From Pseudomonadota bacterium (GTDB taxonomy: Bacteria > Pseudomonadota > Alphaproteobacteria > Caulobacterales > Caulobacteraceae), in assembly GCA_023390245.1 (NCBI GenBank), contig JAEWDF010000004.1, forward strand, positions 1 to 35,032: a stretch of 35,032 nucleotides of DNA, given 5' to 3'. The notes beneath the pieces are model-generated. The model had not been told where the DNA came from and made no database searches. It was given only the letters and a program-made list of their open reading frames with translations. Positions within the stretch are counted from its first letter, which is position 1, and each line of letters begins with the position of its first letter. Position numbers and translations under genes: made by a program. This document shows positions 1 to 7,962 of this stretch, piece after piece.

Positions 1-1
1 G

Positions 2-54
2 GGGGGGCCCCCTCCACCAGGCTGCGGGGGGTCCCCCTCCCCCGACGGGGGAGG
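2..54 (+). repeat. G/C-tract palindromes in the leuC leader
   Basis: The leader before leuC is built of alternating G and C tracts. Bases 36-43 (CCTCCCCC) pair perfectly with 47-54 (GGGGGAGG) across a three-base loop. The right arm is also the only Shine-Dalgarno sequence in front of the leuC ATG. Earlier G tracts (1-7, 26-31) could pair with the same C tracts instead. The pattern resembles the short intergenic palindromic repeats common in Caulobacterales genomes, but one copy in this window cannot prove a repeat family. It could be a translational control hairpin or simply a repeat inserted before the operon. Confidence 0.4.
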
Positions 55-59
55 ATCGC

Positions 60-1469
60 ATGAGCCCGCGCACCCTGTTCGACAAGGTCTGGGACGCCCA
101 CGTCGTCACGCCGGAAACGGCCGACACGCCGGGCGTCCTGTATGTCGACCTGCACCTGGTCCATGAGGTCACCAGCCCGCAGGCCTTCAGCGAGATCGAG
201 GCGCGCGGGCTGAAGGTCCGCCGTCCCGACCGGACCTACGCCACCCTGGACCATTCGACTCCGACCCTGCCGGCGGGGCTGGATGGGCTGAAGCCCTATG
301 TCACGGCCCAGGCCGAGGCCCAGGTCCACACGCTTGAGCGGAACTGCGCCGCCCACGGTGTGCCGCTGGCCGGCTGGGGGTCCGACGACCGGGGCGTGGT
401 CCATGTGATGGGGCCGGAACTGGGTCTGACCCAGCCGGGGATGACGGTGGTGTGCGGCGACAGCCATACGGCGACGCACGGCGCCTTCGGGGCCCTGGCC
501 TTCGGCATCGGCACTTCGGAGGTCGGCCATGTGCTGGCGACCCAGTGCCTACTGCAGCGCAAGGCCAAGGCCATGCGCGTGACGGTGAACGGCCAGCTGC
601 AGCCGGGCGTGTCGGGCAAGGACGTCGCCCTGGCCGTCATCGCCGCCATCGGCTTCGGCGGCGGCACCGGATATGTCATCGAATACGCGGGCGAGGCGGT
701 TCGGTCGCTGGACATGGAAGGGCGCATGACCCTGTGCAACATGTCCATCGAGGCCGGTGCCCGCGCGGGCATGATCGCGCCGGACCAGACCACCATCGAT
801 TGGCTGCGCGGCCGCAAGCACGTTCCCGCCGACTATGAGGCGGCGACGGCCGAATGGCTGACGCTGGCCACCGATCCGGGCGCGGTCTTCGACAAGGAGG
901 TGGTGATCGACGGCGCCGCCATCCGGCCGATGGCGACCTGGGGCACGACGCCCGACGCCGGCGCCCCCATCGGCGTCCCCGTGCCGCAGCCCCAGTCCGA
1001 CTCCGACCGCAAGGCCATAGCCTACATGGGCTTCACGGCCGGGGAGACGACGACGACGCAGGCCGTCGACGTGGTCTTCATCGGCTCCTGCACCAATGGG
1101 CGCCTGCCCGACCTGCGCGCCGCCGCCCAGGTGCTGCGCGGGCGCCAGGTGAAGCCGGGTGTGCGGATGCTGGTGGTGCCGGGCTCCGAGGCCGTGCGCC
1201 GTGACGCCGAGGCCGAAGGTCTGCACGAGGTCTTCATCGCCGCCGGGGCCGAATGGCGCATTCCCGGCTGTTCGATGTGCATCGCCATGAACGGCGATTT
1301 CGTCGCGCCGGGGCAGCTGGCCGTCTCAACCTCCAACCGCAATTTCGAGGGCCGTCAGGGCAAGGGCGCCCGCACCATCCTGGCCAGCCCCGCGACGGCG
1401 GCGGCGACGGCGGTGGCCGGCGTGCTGACCGATCCGCGCGTCTACATGAACGAGGTGGCGCATGTCTGA
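60..1469 (+). CDS. leuC: 3-isopropylmalate dehydratase large subunit
   Basis: Large subunit of isopropylmalate isomerase, which converts 2-isopropylmalate to 3-isopropylmalate in leucine synthesis; cytoplasmic, working as a heterodimer with LeuD. At 469 residues it has normal length. It belongs to the aconitase superfamily, and the three cysteines that hold the 4Fe-4S cluster are visible: Cys344 in the motif FIGSCTNGR, and Cys404 and Cys407 in PGCSMC. Their spacing equals that of Escherichia coli LeuC. The N-terminal substrate motif HGAFGALAFGIGTSEV is also present. The ATG at 60 is preceded by GGGGGAGG, so this start is preferred. The last eight bases overlap leuD, indicating translational coupling within leuCDB. 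The promoter lies outside the window. Confidence 0.97.
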   Translation: MSPRTLFDKVWDAHVVTPETADTPGVLYVDLHLVHEVTSPQAFSEIEARGLKVRRPDRTYATLDHSTPTLPAGLDGLKPYVTAQAEAQVHTLERNCAAHGVPLAGWGSDDRGVVHVMGPELGLTQPGMTVVCGDSHTATHGAFGALAFGIGTSEVGHVLATQCLLQRKAKAMRVTVNGQLQPGVSGKDVALAVIAAIGFGGGTGYVIEYAGEAVRSLDMEGRMTLCNMSIEAGARAGMIAPDQTTIDWLRGRKHVPADYEAATAEWLTLATDPGAVFDKEVVIDGAAIRPMATWGTTPDAGAPIGVPVPQPQSDSDRKAIAYMGFTAGETTTTQAVDVVFIGSCTNGRLPDLRAAAQVLRGRQVKPGVRMLVVPGSEAVRRDAEAEGLHEVFIAAGAEWRIPGCSMCIAMNGDFVAPGQLAVSTSNRNFEGRQGKGARTILASPATAAATAVAGVLTDPRVYMNEVAHV

Positions 1470-2046
1470 GCCGTTCCAGGTCCTGACCTCCAAGACGGTC
1501 ATTCTCAGCCAGGCCAATATCGACACCGACCAGATCATCCCCGCGCGCTTCCTGACCACCACCACGCGCGAGGGGCTGGGCAAGGCCGCCTTCTACGACT
1601 GGCGCTACGAGGCCGACGGGTCGGAGAAGCCCGAGGCCATCCTGAACCGGATCGACCCGGCCGAGCACCGCATCCTGCTGGCGGGCAAGAACTTTGCCTG
1701 CGGCTCGTCGCGCGAGCATGCGCCGTGGGCGCTGCTGGACTACGGTTTCCGGGCGGTGATCTCGACCGAGATCGCTGACATTTTTACATCGAACGCGCTG
1801 AAAAACGGCCTGCTACCCATCGTCGTCGACCAGGCCGTCTGGGACGATCTGGCCGCCCATCCGGAGCAGCCGGTGACGATCGACCTCCAGGCCAACGAGA
1901 TCCGGCGCGGCAATGCGCATCCCGCGCCGTTCCGGGTCGAATCCTTCGCCCGCCAGTGCCTGCTGGACGGGGTGGACACCCTGGGCTGGCTCCAGAACAA
2001 GCTGCCCGACATTCAAGCCTATGAACGCCGCCGGGAAACCGCCTGA
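1462..2046 (+). CDS. leuD: 3-isopropylmalate dehydratase small subunit
   Basis: Small (swivel-domain) subunit that closes the active site of LeuC in the isomerase step of leucine synthesis. The 194 residues match the usual bacterial LeuD length of about 200. Diagnostic sequences are NIDTDQIIPARFL near the N-terminus and NFACGSSREHAPWAL around residues 75-90, the swivel loop that contacts substrate. The start overlaps the leuC stop region by eight bases, and GAGGTGG just upstream inside leuC can serve as the ribosome binding site. The stop codon overlaps the leuB ATG by one base (TGATG). This arrangement keeps the two subunits and the dehydrogenase in fixed proportion. Confidence 0.97.
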   Translation: MSEPFQVLTSKTVILSQANIDTDQIIPARFLTTTTREGLGKAAFYDWRYEADGSEKPEAILNRIDPAEHRILLAGKNFACGSSREHAPWALLDYGFRAVISTEIADIFTSNALKNGLLPIVVDQAVWDDLAAHPEQPVTIDLQANEIRRGNAHPAPFRVESFARQCLLDGVDTLGWLQNKLPDIQAYERRRETA

Positions 2047-3155
2047 TGACCGCCTCCGCCGCCCCCAAGACCTATAATGTCGTTCTGCTGCCCGGAGACG
2101 GCGTCGGCCCCGAGGTGACGCGCGCCGCCCGCGAGGTGCTGTCGGTCATCGGCGACTTCTATGGGCATGCGTTCGAATTCAGCGAACACCTGATCGGCGG
2201 CGCCGCCATCGATGCGACGGGAGAGGCCTTGCCGGAAGAGACCAGGGTCGCCTGTCTGGCGTCCGACGCCGTGCTGCTGGGCGCGGTCGGCGGTCCCAAG
2301 TGGGACGGCTCCAAGGTCCGGCCCGAGGACGGGCTGCTGGCGATCCGCAAGACCATGGGCCTGTTCGCCAACCTGCGCCCGCTGCAGGTGTCGCCGGTGC
2401 TGGCGCACCGCTCGCCGCTGAAGAAGGAGATCGTCGAGGGCGTCGACCTGATCGTCTTCCGCGAACTGACCGGCGGGGTCTATTTCGGCAAGAAGACGCG
2501 CGACGCCAAGGGCGCGAGCGACCTGTGCGAATATACGGTGGCGGAGATCGAGCGCGTGACCCGCGCCGCCTTCCAGACCGCCCGCCAGCGGCGCGGCAAG
2601 GTGACCTCGGTCGACAAGGCCAACGTCATGGAGACCAGCCGCCTGTGGCGCGAGGTGGTCACCCGGATCCACGCCGAGGAATTCCCCGAGATCGAGCTGG
2701 AGCACGCCCTGGTCGACTCCATGGCCATGCACCTGATCCGCAAGCCGCGCGACTATGACGTCATCCTGACCGAGAACATGTTCGGCGACATCCTGTCGGA
2801 CGAGATCTCGGTGCTGGGCGGCTCCATCGGCCTGTTGCCGTCCGCGTCGCTGGGCACGGAAGGGCCGGGCCTGTTCGAGCCGATCCATGGCTCCGCGCCC
2901 GACATCGCCGGCCAGGACCTGGCCAATCCGGTCGGGACCATCCTGTCCGCCGCCCTGTTGCTGCGTCACAGCCTGAAGCTGGAGGACGAGGCCGATTCCA
3001 TCGAGGCCGCCGTCGCCGCCGTGCTGGCGGCGGGCGCCGTCACCGCCGACCTGGGCGGGGCGCTGGGCACGCGAGCGGCGACCGAGGCCGTCATCGACGC
3101 CATCCGCGCCATCCACTGGGCGGCGCAACACCGGGTGCAGATGCACTGGGCCTGA
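2046..3155 (+). CDS. leuB: 3-isopropylmalate dehydrogenase
   Basis: NAD-dependent oxidative decarboxylation of 3-isopropylmalate to 2-oxoisocaproate, the third step of the leucine branch; cytoplasmic dimer. Features of the isocitrate/isopropylmalate dehydrogenase family are clear: LLPGDGVGPEV at the N-terminus, the substrate loop RELTGGVYFG, the metal-binding stretch NMFGDILSDE, and the cofactor motif FEPIHGSAPDIAG. At 369 residues it is slightly longer than the usual 350-360, because of a short C-terminal tail rich in His and Gln (ending HWAAQHRVQMHWA) that I do not recognise as conserved. It is the last gene of leuCDB, its ATG overlapping the leuD stop. Confidence 0.97.
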   Translation: MTASAAPKTYNVVLLPGDGVGPEVTRAAREVLSVIGDFYGHAFEFSEHLIGGAAIDATGEALPEETRVACLASDAVLLGAVGGPKWDGSKVRPEDGLLAIRKTMGLFANLRPLQVSPVLAHRSPLKKEIVEGVDLIVFRELTGGVYFGKKTRDAKGASDLCEYTVAEIERVTRAAFQTARQRRGKVTSVDKANVMETSRLWREVVTRIHAEEFPEIELEHALVDSMAMHLIRKPRDYDVILTENMFGDILSDEISVLGGSIGLLPSASLGTEGPGLFEPIHGSAPDIAGQDLANPVGTILSAALLLRHSLKLEDEADSIEAAVAAVLAAGAVTADLGGALGTRAATEAVIDAIRAIHWAAQHRVQMHWA

Positions 3156-3209
3156 TGTTGCGGACTTGAGCCGGCGCTTCTTCTGGAACGGCGGCTCCGC
3201 GCGGCCTGA

Positions 3210-3240
3210 ATTTCCTGCCAGGAAATCCGCCTGAGCGGAT
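3210..3240 (+). terminator. Two adjoining hairpins after leuB
   Basis: ATTTCCT (3210-3216) pairs with AGGAAAT (3220-3226) across a three-base loop. ATCCGC (3225-3230) pairs with GCGGAT (3235-3240) across CTGA. The two stems share bases 3225-3226, so they partly exclude each other. They lie 55 bases past the leuB stop and are not followed by a T run, so they may stabilise or end the leu transcript only weakly. Confidence 0.35.
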
Positions 3241-3350
3241 AGAAATATGGCTATGAGGGCGGCATGCGGGCACATTCATGCCCTCAGGTCGCTTTGACCC
3301 ATGTCCATTGCAAGAAAGTTGCGGTGAAGGCTGCGAATTCCCTTGCGCGT

Positions 3351-3383
3351 TTCGCAATTGCGGTAAAACCTTCGCAACTGCGA
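3351..3383 (+). promoter_or_regulatory. Tandem palindromic boxes upstream of amt (candidate operator)
   Basis: TTCGCAATTGCGG (3351-3363) and TTCGCAACTGCGA (3371-3383) are near-identical 13-base direct repeats offset by exactly 20 bases, two helical turns. The core CGCAATTGCG of the first (3353-3362) is a perfect palindrome; the second has one mismatch. They end 23 bases before the preferred amt start and lie just 5' of its ribosome binding site. This looks like a pair of dimer-binding sites for a regulator of amt. I do not recognise the motif as NtrC or sigma-54 elements. The rest of the 251-base gap between leuB and amt shows nothing else except the hairpins near leuB. Confidence 0.45.
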
Positions 3384-3406
3384 GATTGCAAGGGGGTACT
3401 AGCAAC

Positions 3407-4759
3407 ATGTCGCAGGTTTGGAACCGACTTCCGGGGGGCGTCGCGCTCCTCCTTCTGACGATTGGACTATTTTACGCCGGCGGGGCCTTCGCCCAGACGC
3501 CGGACGCCGCGCCGCCGCTTCTGGCTCACCAGGCGGCGCTTGAACTGGACGCGGCGGGCACGGCCTGGCTGGGCACCTCGACGGCTCTGGTCCTGCTGAT
3601 GACCTTGCCGGGCCTGGCGCTGTTCTACGGCGGCATGGTGCGCCGCAAGAACGTCATCGCCACCATCACCCAGTCGGTCGGCGTCTTCGCCGTCGTGACC
3701 CTGGTGTGGTTCATCGCCGGCTACAGCATCGCCTTCGGCGCCAATCCGGACGCCACGCTGCAACAGTATGTCGGCAATCTGGACATGCTGCTGCTCAGGG
3801 GCGTCACCCTGGAGACAGCCAACAGCCTGCTGCCGGGCATCCCCGAGTTCCTGTGGATCTCGTTCCAGCTGACCTTCGCCATCATCACGCCGGCGCTGAT
3901 CACCGGCGCCTTCGCCGAACGGTTCAAGTATTCGGCGCTGCTGCTGTTCACCGCCCTGTGGTCGCTGCTGATCTATTCGCCGATCTGCCACTGGGTGTGG
4001 GGCGGCGGATTCCTGGGCGACGCGGGCGTGCTGGACTTCGCCGGCGGCGCGGTCGTCCACGTCAACTCGGGCGTCGCGGGGCTGGTCTGCGCCATCGTCC
4101 TGGGCCGCCGCAAGGGTTATGGGATCGAGCCGATCAACCCGCACAATCCGGTCCTGACCCTGATCGGCGCCAGCCTGCTGCTGGTCGGCTGGATCGGCTT
4201 CAACGCGGGCTCGGCCGGCGCGGCGGACGCCCTGATGGGCGCCGCCCTGATCAACACCCTGGTCGCCGCCGCGGCCGCTGCCCTGGCCTGGAAAGTGGTC
4301 GAGGTCATCGAGAAGAAGAAGGTCTCGCTGATCGGCATGCTGTCGGGGATCATCGCGGGCCTTGTCGGCATCACGCCGGCGGCGGGCTTCGTCGATCCGA
4401 CCGGCGCGCTGATCATCGGCCTGGCCGCGGGCGTGCTCTGCTACGTCGCCTCGGTGTGGATCAAGAAGTTGCTGCGCTACGACGACTCGCTGGACGCCTT
4501 CGGCATCCATGGCGCGGGCGGACTGGTCGGCGCCCTGCTGACCGGCGTGTTCGCCACCACGGCGATCAACAGCGCGTCGGAGGGCGCCAACGTCGGGGCC
4601 CAGGCCCTCGGCCTGGCCTGGACCATCGCCTACAGCGCGGTGGGCACCTTCATCATCCTGATGATCTGCAAGTTCACCACGGGTCTGCGGGTCAGCGAGG
4701 CGGAAGAAGCCGCCGGACTGGACACCTCGCTGCACGGTGAGGCTTTGGAAAGCGTCTGA
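3407..4759 (+). CDS. amt: Ammonium transporter (Amt family)
   Basis: Trimeric inner-membrane channel for ammonium uptake, usually induced when nitrogen is scarce. The chosen ATG (3407) has AGGGGG about ten bases upstream and starts a signal-like hydrophobic N-terminus ending FAQ; the frame is open further upstream but there it encodes non-membrane sequence over the operator boxes. The 450-residue product shows about eleven membrane segments. Family hallmarks: FYGGMVRRKN, the DFAGG motif with Asp210, and the two pore histidines His218 and His368. Asp210-His218-His368 have the same spacing as Asp160-His168-His318 of E. coli AmtB. A cytoplasmic tail (GLRVSEAEEAAG) typical of PII-regulated Amt proteins follows. 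No PII (glnK) gene is adjacent. Confidence 0.95.
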   Translation: MSQVWNRLPGGVALLLLTIGLFYAGGAFAQTPDAAPPLLAHQAALELDAAGTAWLGTSTALVLLMTLPGLALFYGGMVRRKNVIATITQSVGVFAVVTLVWFIAGYSIAFGANPDATLQQYVGNLDMLLLRGVTLETANSLLPGIPEFLWISFQLTFAIITPALITGAFAERFKYSALLLFTALWSLLIYSPICHWVWGGGFLGDAGVLDFAGGAVVHVNSGVAGLVCAIVLGRRKGYGIEPINPHNPVLTLIGASLLLVGWIGFNAGSAGAADALMGAALINTLVAAAAAALAWKVVEVIEKKKVSLIGMLSGIIAGLVGITPAAGFVDPTGALIIGLAAGVLCYVASVWIKKLLRYDDSLDAFGIHGAGGLVGALLTGVFATTAINSASEGANVGAQALGLAWTIAYSAVGTFIILMICKFTTGLRVSEAEEAAGLDTSLHGEALESV

Positions 4760-4845
4760 CCCAACAATGGCCAAGCTTGGGCGCGGCCTCGGCCGCGTCC
4801 GACGGCCGGCTCGGACCGGTCGAACATAAAACAGGGGATAATCCA

Positions 4846-5526
4846 ATGAGCGTTCACGCGTTTCGCATGATGGCGGCCGCGGCCGCCGCCGCCTTCGCCA
4901 TGGGAGCCGCCGCTCCCGTCCTGGCCCAGGATGTCGGCTTCAACGTCGGCGTGACCAGCGACTACATTTTCCGCGGCCTGACGCAGACCGACAAGGATCC
5001 AGCGATCCAGGGCGGCGTCGACTTCTCGACCGACAGCGGCTGGTATGGCGGCGCCTGGGCCTCCAACGTCGACTTCGGCGACGACACGGACGCCGAGGTC
5101 GACGTCTACGGCGGCTATACGACCGAGGCCGGCGGGTTCGCCTGGGATTTCGGGGCGCTGGTCTATACCTATGTCGGCGCGCCGGGCGGCGTCAGCTACG
5201 ACAACGTCGAACTGAAGGTCGCCGCCTCGCGCGCCATCGGCCCGGCCAGCGTCGGCGCGGCGGTGTACTACTCCCCGGAGTCCTGGGGCGTGGACAATGA
5301 GTCCGTCTACTACGAACTGAACGCCGGCTACGCCCTGACCGACCGGATATCCCTGTCGGGCGCCGTGGGCCGCCAGACCTTCGATCCGGGCGTGGACTAT
5401 ACGACCTGGAACGTCGGCGGGGCCTACGCCCTGACGGACAAGGTGGCGCTGGACCTGCGCTATCACGACACCGACCTGGACGGTTACGACGAAGCGTTCG
5501 TGGCTTCGCTGAAACTGGCGTTCTGA
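4846..5526 (+). CDS. TorF/TIGR02001-type putative outer-membrane porin
   Basis: Predicted beta-barrel outer-membrane protein of 226 residues. The Sec signal peptide (residues 1 to about 27, ending APVLA before QD) is followed by the family opening NVGVTSDYIFRGLTQT, then alternating aromatic/glycine strands, ending in KLAF with the C-terminal Phe expected of barrels. ATG 4846 is chosen because AGGGG lies ten bases upstream and the signal peptide begins there. Members of this family are often found next to amt and glnK in Proteobacteria, which suggests a role in passing a nitrogen source through the outer membrane; the substrate is not established. It lies 86 bases after amt, probably co-transcribed, and is closed by a strong terminator. 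Confidence 0.8.
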   Translation: MSVHAFRMMAAAAAAAFAMGAAAPVLAQDVGFNVGVTSDYIFRGLTQTDKDPAIQGGVDFSTDSGWYGGAWASNVDFGDDTDAEVDVYGGYTTEAGGFAWDFGALVYTYVGAPGGVSYDNVELKVAASRAIGPASVGAAVYYSPESWGVDNESVYYELNAGYALTDRISLSGAVGRQTFDPGVDYTTWNVGGAYALTDKVALDLRYHDTDLDGYDEAFVASLKLAF

Positions 5527-5547
5527 GTCTTCGCGATCGAGGCGGAA

Positions 5548-5580
5548 AGGCCCCGGAGAGCGATCTCCGGGGCCTCTTTC
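5548..5580 (+). terminator. Rho-independent terminator after torF-like gene
   Basis: A perfect 12-base-pair stem (AGGCCCCGGAGA 5548-5559 with 5564-5575) closed by a GCGA tetraloop (GNRA type) is followed by CTTTC. It sits between the convergent ends of the porin gene (5526) and the glucoamylase gene (5582). It probably ends transcription mainly from the plus strand. Its 16-base core recurs exactly at 21656-21671. Confidence 0.85.
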
Positions 5581-5581
5581 G

Positions 5582-7954
5582 TTAGCGGGCGTAGCGGCTT
5601 TCCACCGGCTCGTACCGATCCCAGACCTTGCCGTCGGCCAGGGAGCGCAGCAGCTTCAGATACTCGGCGTGGGTCCAGGCCAGGGGCGTGGCCGAGTCGG
5701 TGTTCTGGCCCGGCCTGTAGTCCCGTTCGGTCGGATCGCCGACGCCGTCCCAGACCTGTTCCGACAGCATCAGCCCATCATTGGCGAACCGCTCCATGCC
5801 GCGGACGTAGGTCCGTCGGATGGCGTCGATGTCGGCTTGCGCCGGCGTTCCGTTCACGCCGGCGCGCGCCAGTTCATAGTGGCCGCGCTCGCCGGTGAAG
5901 AAGGGCCAGACCCGGCCGCGCTGGCCGGGGCTCATCTCGCCGCCGACGCCGTAGTTGGCTCCGGTGCGCCAGTCTTCGCCGTAGCCGTCCACGCCGTAGC
6001 GTCGCCAGCCCGGCGTCCGGTCGCCGTCGGGCCCGAAGTCGTAGCGGACGCGGTACAGGTCCTCCAGCGACGGGTCGTCATAGACGGGCAGGGTCGACAG
6101 GATGTGCGGATCGTCGGCCCTGCGCACGCCGTAACGAACCAACTCCAGGAAGCCGCCGTCGATCACGCGGTCCTCGTGCGGCGCGATCTGACCGTTGGCG
6201 GCGCCGATCGGGGCCTTGTCGTTCGGGTCGTCGTTCCGGGTGATGCGGATGAAATAATGGCCGTCGCCGAAGTCGCCGTTGGTGGTGAACATCCGGGCCT
6301 CGATGCGCGAGGCGTAGCTGTCGGCCGTCAACTGGTAGCGCACGGCGTCTTCCGCGTCGCCGGCCGCCCGCGCCATCTCGGCCGCCACCGTCAGGGCCGC
6401 GACCACCGCCGCCGTGGTGGACGGCGAATAGCCCTGCTGCTCCTCCCAGCGCTCCTGCTGGGTGAAGGGCGGCTTGATCTCCATGTCGTTCCACAGCAGG
6501 CCGACCTTGCCGCCGTCGACCAGGAAGTCGGCGGCCGGCTTCATCATCGATCGGAAATGCTCGGCCATCTGGGCGTCGGACAGCCAGCCCAGCTTCCACA
6601 GGCGATAGCCCAGCATGATCGGCATGGCGGTCTGGTCCAACTGGACCGCGACCCATTCCAGTTCGCCGTCGACATGGGTCTTCTGCAGGAACCAGCCGCC
6701 GACGCCGGTGTTGCCCGGCGTGTCCGGGCCCACCTGCACCTGGGGCAGGTAGTCGAAGGCCGCCAGCGGCGTTTCCCGGTCGCCCAGGGCCGCCAGGGCC
6801 ATGGCCACCTGATAGAAGTCCCGCGGCCAGACGGCCTTGTAGCCGGTGGAGGACTTCGACGCGTCCACCGTCTCGCCCCACGGGTTCGACAGGGACGCGA
6901 TCAGGGCGCCGGCGTGGGTGCGGTCCTCCTGCACCTTCAGCATCAGGGCCGAGGCGTAGGCCAGCCTGCCGCCGTCGGTCGCCTGCCGGGCGATGCGCGG
7001 CAGTTCCGTCAGGGAGGCGATATAGTCGCGCCAGCCGACGCGGTCGCCCTCGCCGACGAAGCGGGCCAGCACCTCGTCCAGGCCGGTGTGGAACGACCCG
7101 TCGGCCGCCGCCCGGGCGGCGTCGGCGCTGTCGCCGAACCCGATGACGAAATCGCGCGTGACGCTCTGGCCCTGGCGCAGGGCCGGCAGGGCGCCGGTCA
7201 TCATGGTGTTGCCGGCCGTCTCGCCGGTGGAGGCGTAGGTCCAGTCCAGCTTGCCGTCTTGGAGGTCGGTCAGGCCGTCCGAGGCGCCGACGAAGCCGAC
7301 GCTGGCGGCCGTGAAGGCCTCGCTCGGCTTCAGGACCAGGTGGGTGTTTCCTTCCCAGGCGTGGAAGCCGTCGCGTCGGACCTCGCCGCGGTCGTCGACG
7401 CCGGTGTTGGCGATGTGCGGCTCCAGCAGCAGATAGGGCGTGACTCGGCCGCTCAGGGCCCTGATCTCGACGCGCAGCACCAGGGCGTTGCGGTCCGGGT
7501 CGCTGTAGATGCGCTTGACGATCTCGTAGCGGCCGGCCTTGTCGCGGGTGGTGATCCGGTAGGCGGGGGCGAGCGGGCGGTCCTGGTCGTCGACATCGAG
7601 GTATTCGGTGCGGGCGGTGGTGTCCCGGCCTTCCAGCGACAGGCCGTCGGAGGTTACGACGGCGAAACGCAGCGCCTTGATCTGGGCCTCGTGGATCAGG
7701 CCGTACATGGTCTCGGTCAGGACGCCGTCGGCGATGGAGTACCAGACCTTGGACACTGCGCCGGTCGGGCCGCCGTCGCGATACTGGCCGTCGACATAGG
7801 CCTCGTAGGACGAGCCGGCGCCGGTCTTGGCGGCGCTGGACCACACCGGCGGCGCTCCTGGCGCGCCGGGGGCGACTCCCGACTGGGCCGAGGCGGCGGA
7901 AGCGAGGGCCAGGCCGGTCGCGCCGGCCAGGCAGAAGGTTCGGAAATGGCGCAT
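5582..7954 (-). CDS. GH15 glucoamylase, exported
   Basis: Glucan 1,4-alpha-glucosidase that removes glucose from the non-reducing ends of maltodextrins. The 790-residue protein begins with a Sec signal peptide (cleavage after about Ala23, ASA), so it acts in the periplasm or outside. An N-terminal beta-sandwich precedes the helical catalytic barrel, as in bacterial GH15 enzymes. Catalytic sequences: WPRDFYQ, the acid motif ERWEEQQGYSPS with Glu504 as likely acid, and LSEQVWDG with Glu732 as likely base. ATG 7954 is chosen because GAGG stands eight bases upstream and the signal peptide starts there, although the frame opens earlier. It is the last gene of the four-gene minus-strand operon, eight bases after the esterase gene. 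Confidence 0.93.
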   Translation of the reverse strand: MRHFRTFCLAGATGLALASAASAQSGVAPGAPGAPPVWSSAAKTGAGSSYEAYVDGQYRDGGPTGAVSKVWYSIADGVLTETMYGLIHEAQIKALRFAVVTSDGLSLEGRDTTARTEYLDVDDQDRPLAPAYRITTRDKAGRYEIVKRIYSDPDRNALVLRVEIRALSGRVTPYLLLEPHIANTGVDDRGEVRRDGFHAWEGNTHLVLKPSEAFTAASVGFVGASDGLTDLQDGKLDWTYASTGETAGNTMMTGALPALRQGQSVTRDFVIGFGDSADAARAAADGSFHTGLDEVLARFVGEGDRVGWRDYIASLTELPRIARQATDGGRLAYASALMLKVQEDRTHAGALIASLSNPWGETVDASKSSTGYKAVWPRDFYQVAMALAALGDRETPLAAFDYLPQVQVGPDTPGNTGVGGWFLQKTHVDGELEWVAVQLDQTAMPIMLGYRLWKLGWLSDAQMAEHFRSMMKPAADFLVDGGKVGLLWNDMEIKPPFTQQERWEEQQGYSPSTTAAVVAALTVAAEMARAAGDAEDAVRYQLTADSYASRIEARMFTTNGDFGDGHYFIRITRNDDPNDKAPIGAANGQIAPHEDRVIDGGFLELVRYGVRRADDPHILSTLPVYDDPSLEDLYRVRYDFGPDGDRTPGWRRYGVDGYGEDWRTGANYGVGGEMSPGQRGRVWPFFTGERGHYELARAGVNGTPAQADIDAIRRTYVRGMERFANDGLMLSEQVWDGVGDPTERDYRPGQNTDSATPLAWTHAEYLKLLRSLADGKVWDRYEPVESRYAR

Positions 7955-7962
7955 GGGAAACC

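Noticed and set aside
2019..3275. Minus-strand open frame opposite leuB
   Set aside because: It lies antisense to a convincing leuB; composition and lack of motifs mark it as a shadow.
3278..3406. Longer N-terminus for Amt
   Set aside because: The added 43 residues are Cys-rich and non-membrane, and would put coding sequence over the operator-like repeats. ATG 3407 has a good ribosome binding site and signal-like start.
3241..3406. Sigma-54 promoter or NtrC sites before amt
   Set aside because: I found no TGGCAC-N5-TTGC arrangement and no NtrC-type palindrome on reading the region; only the CGCAATTGCG boxes stand out.
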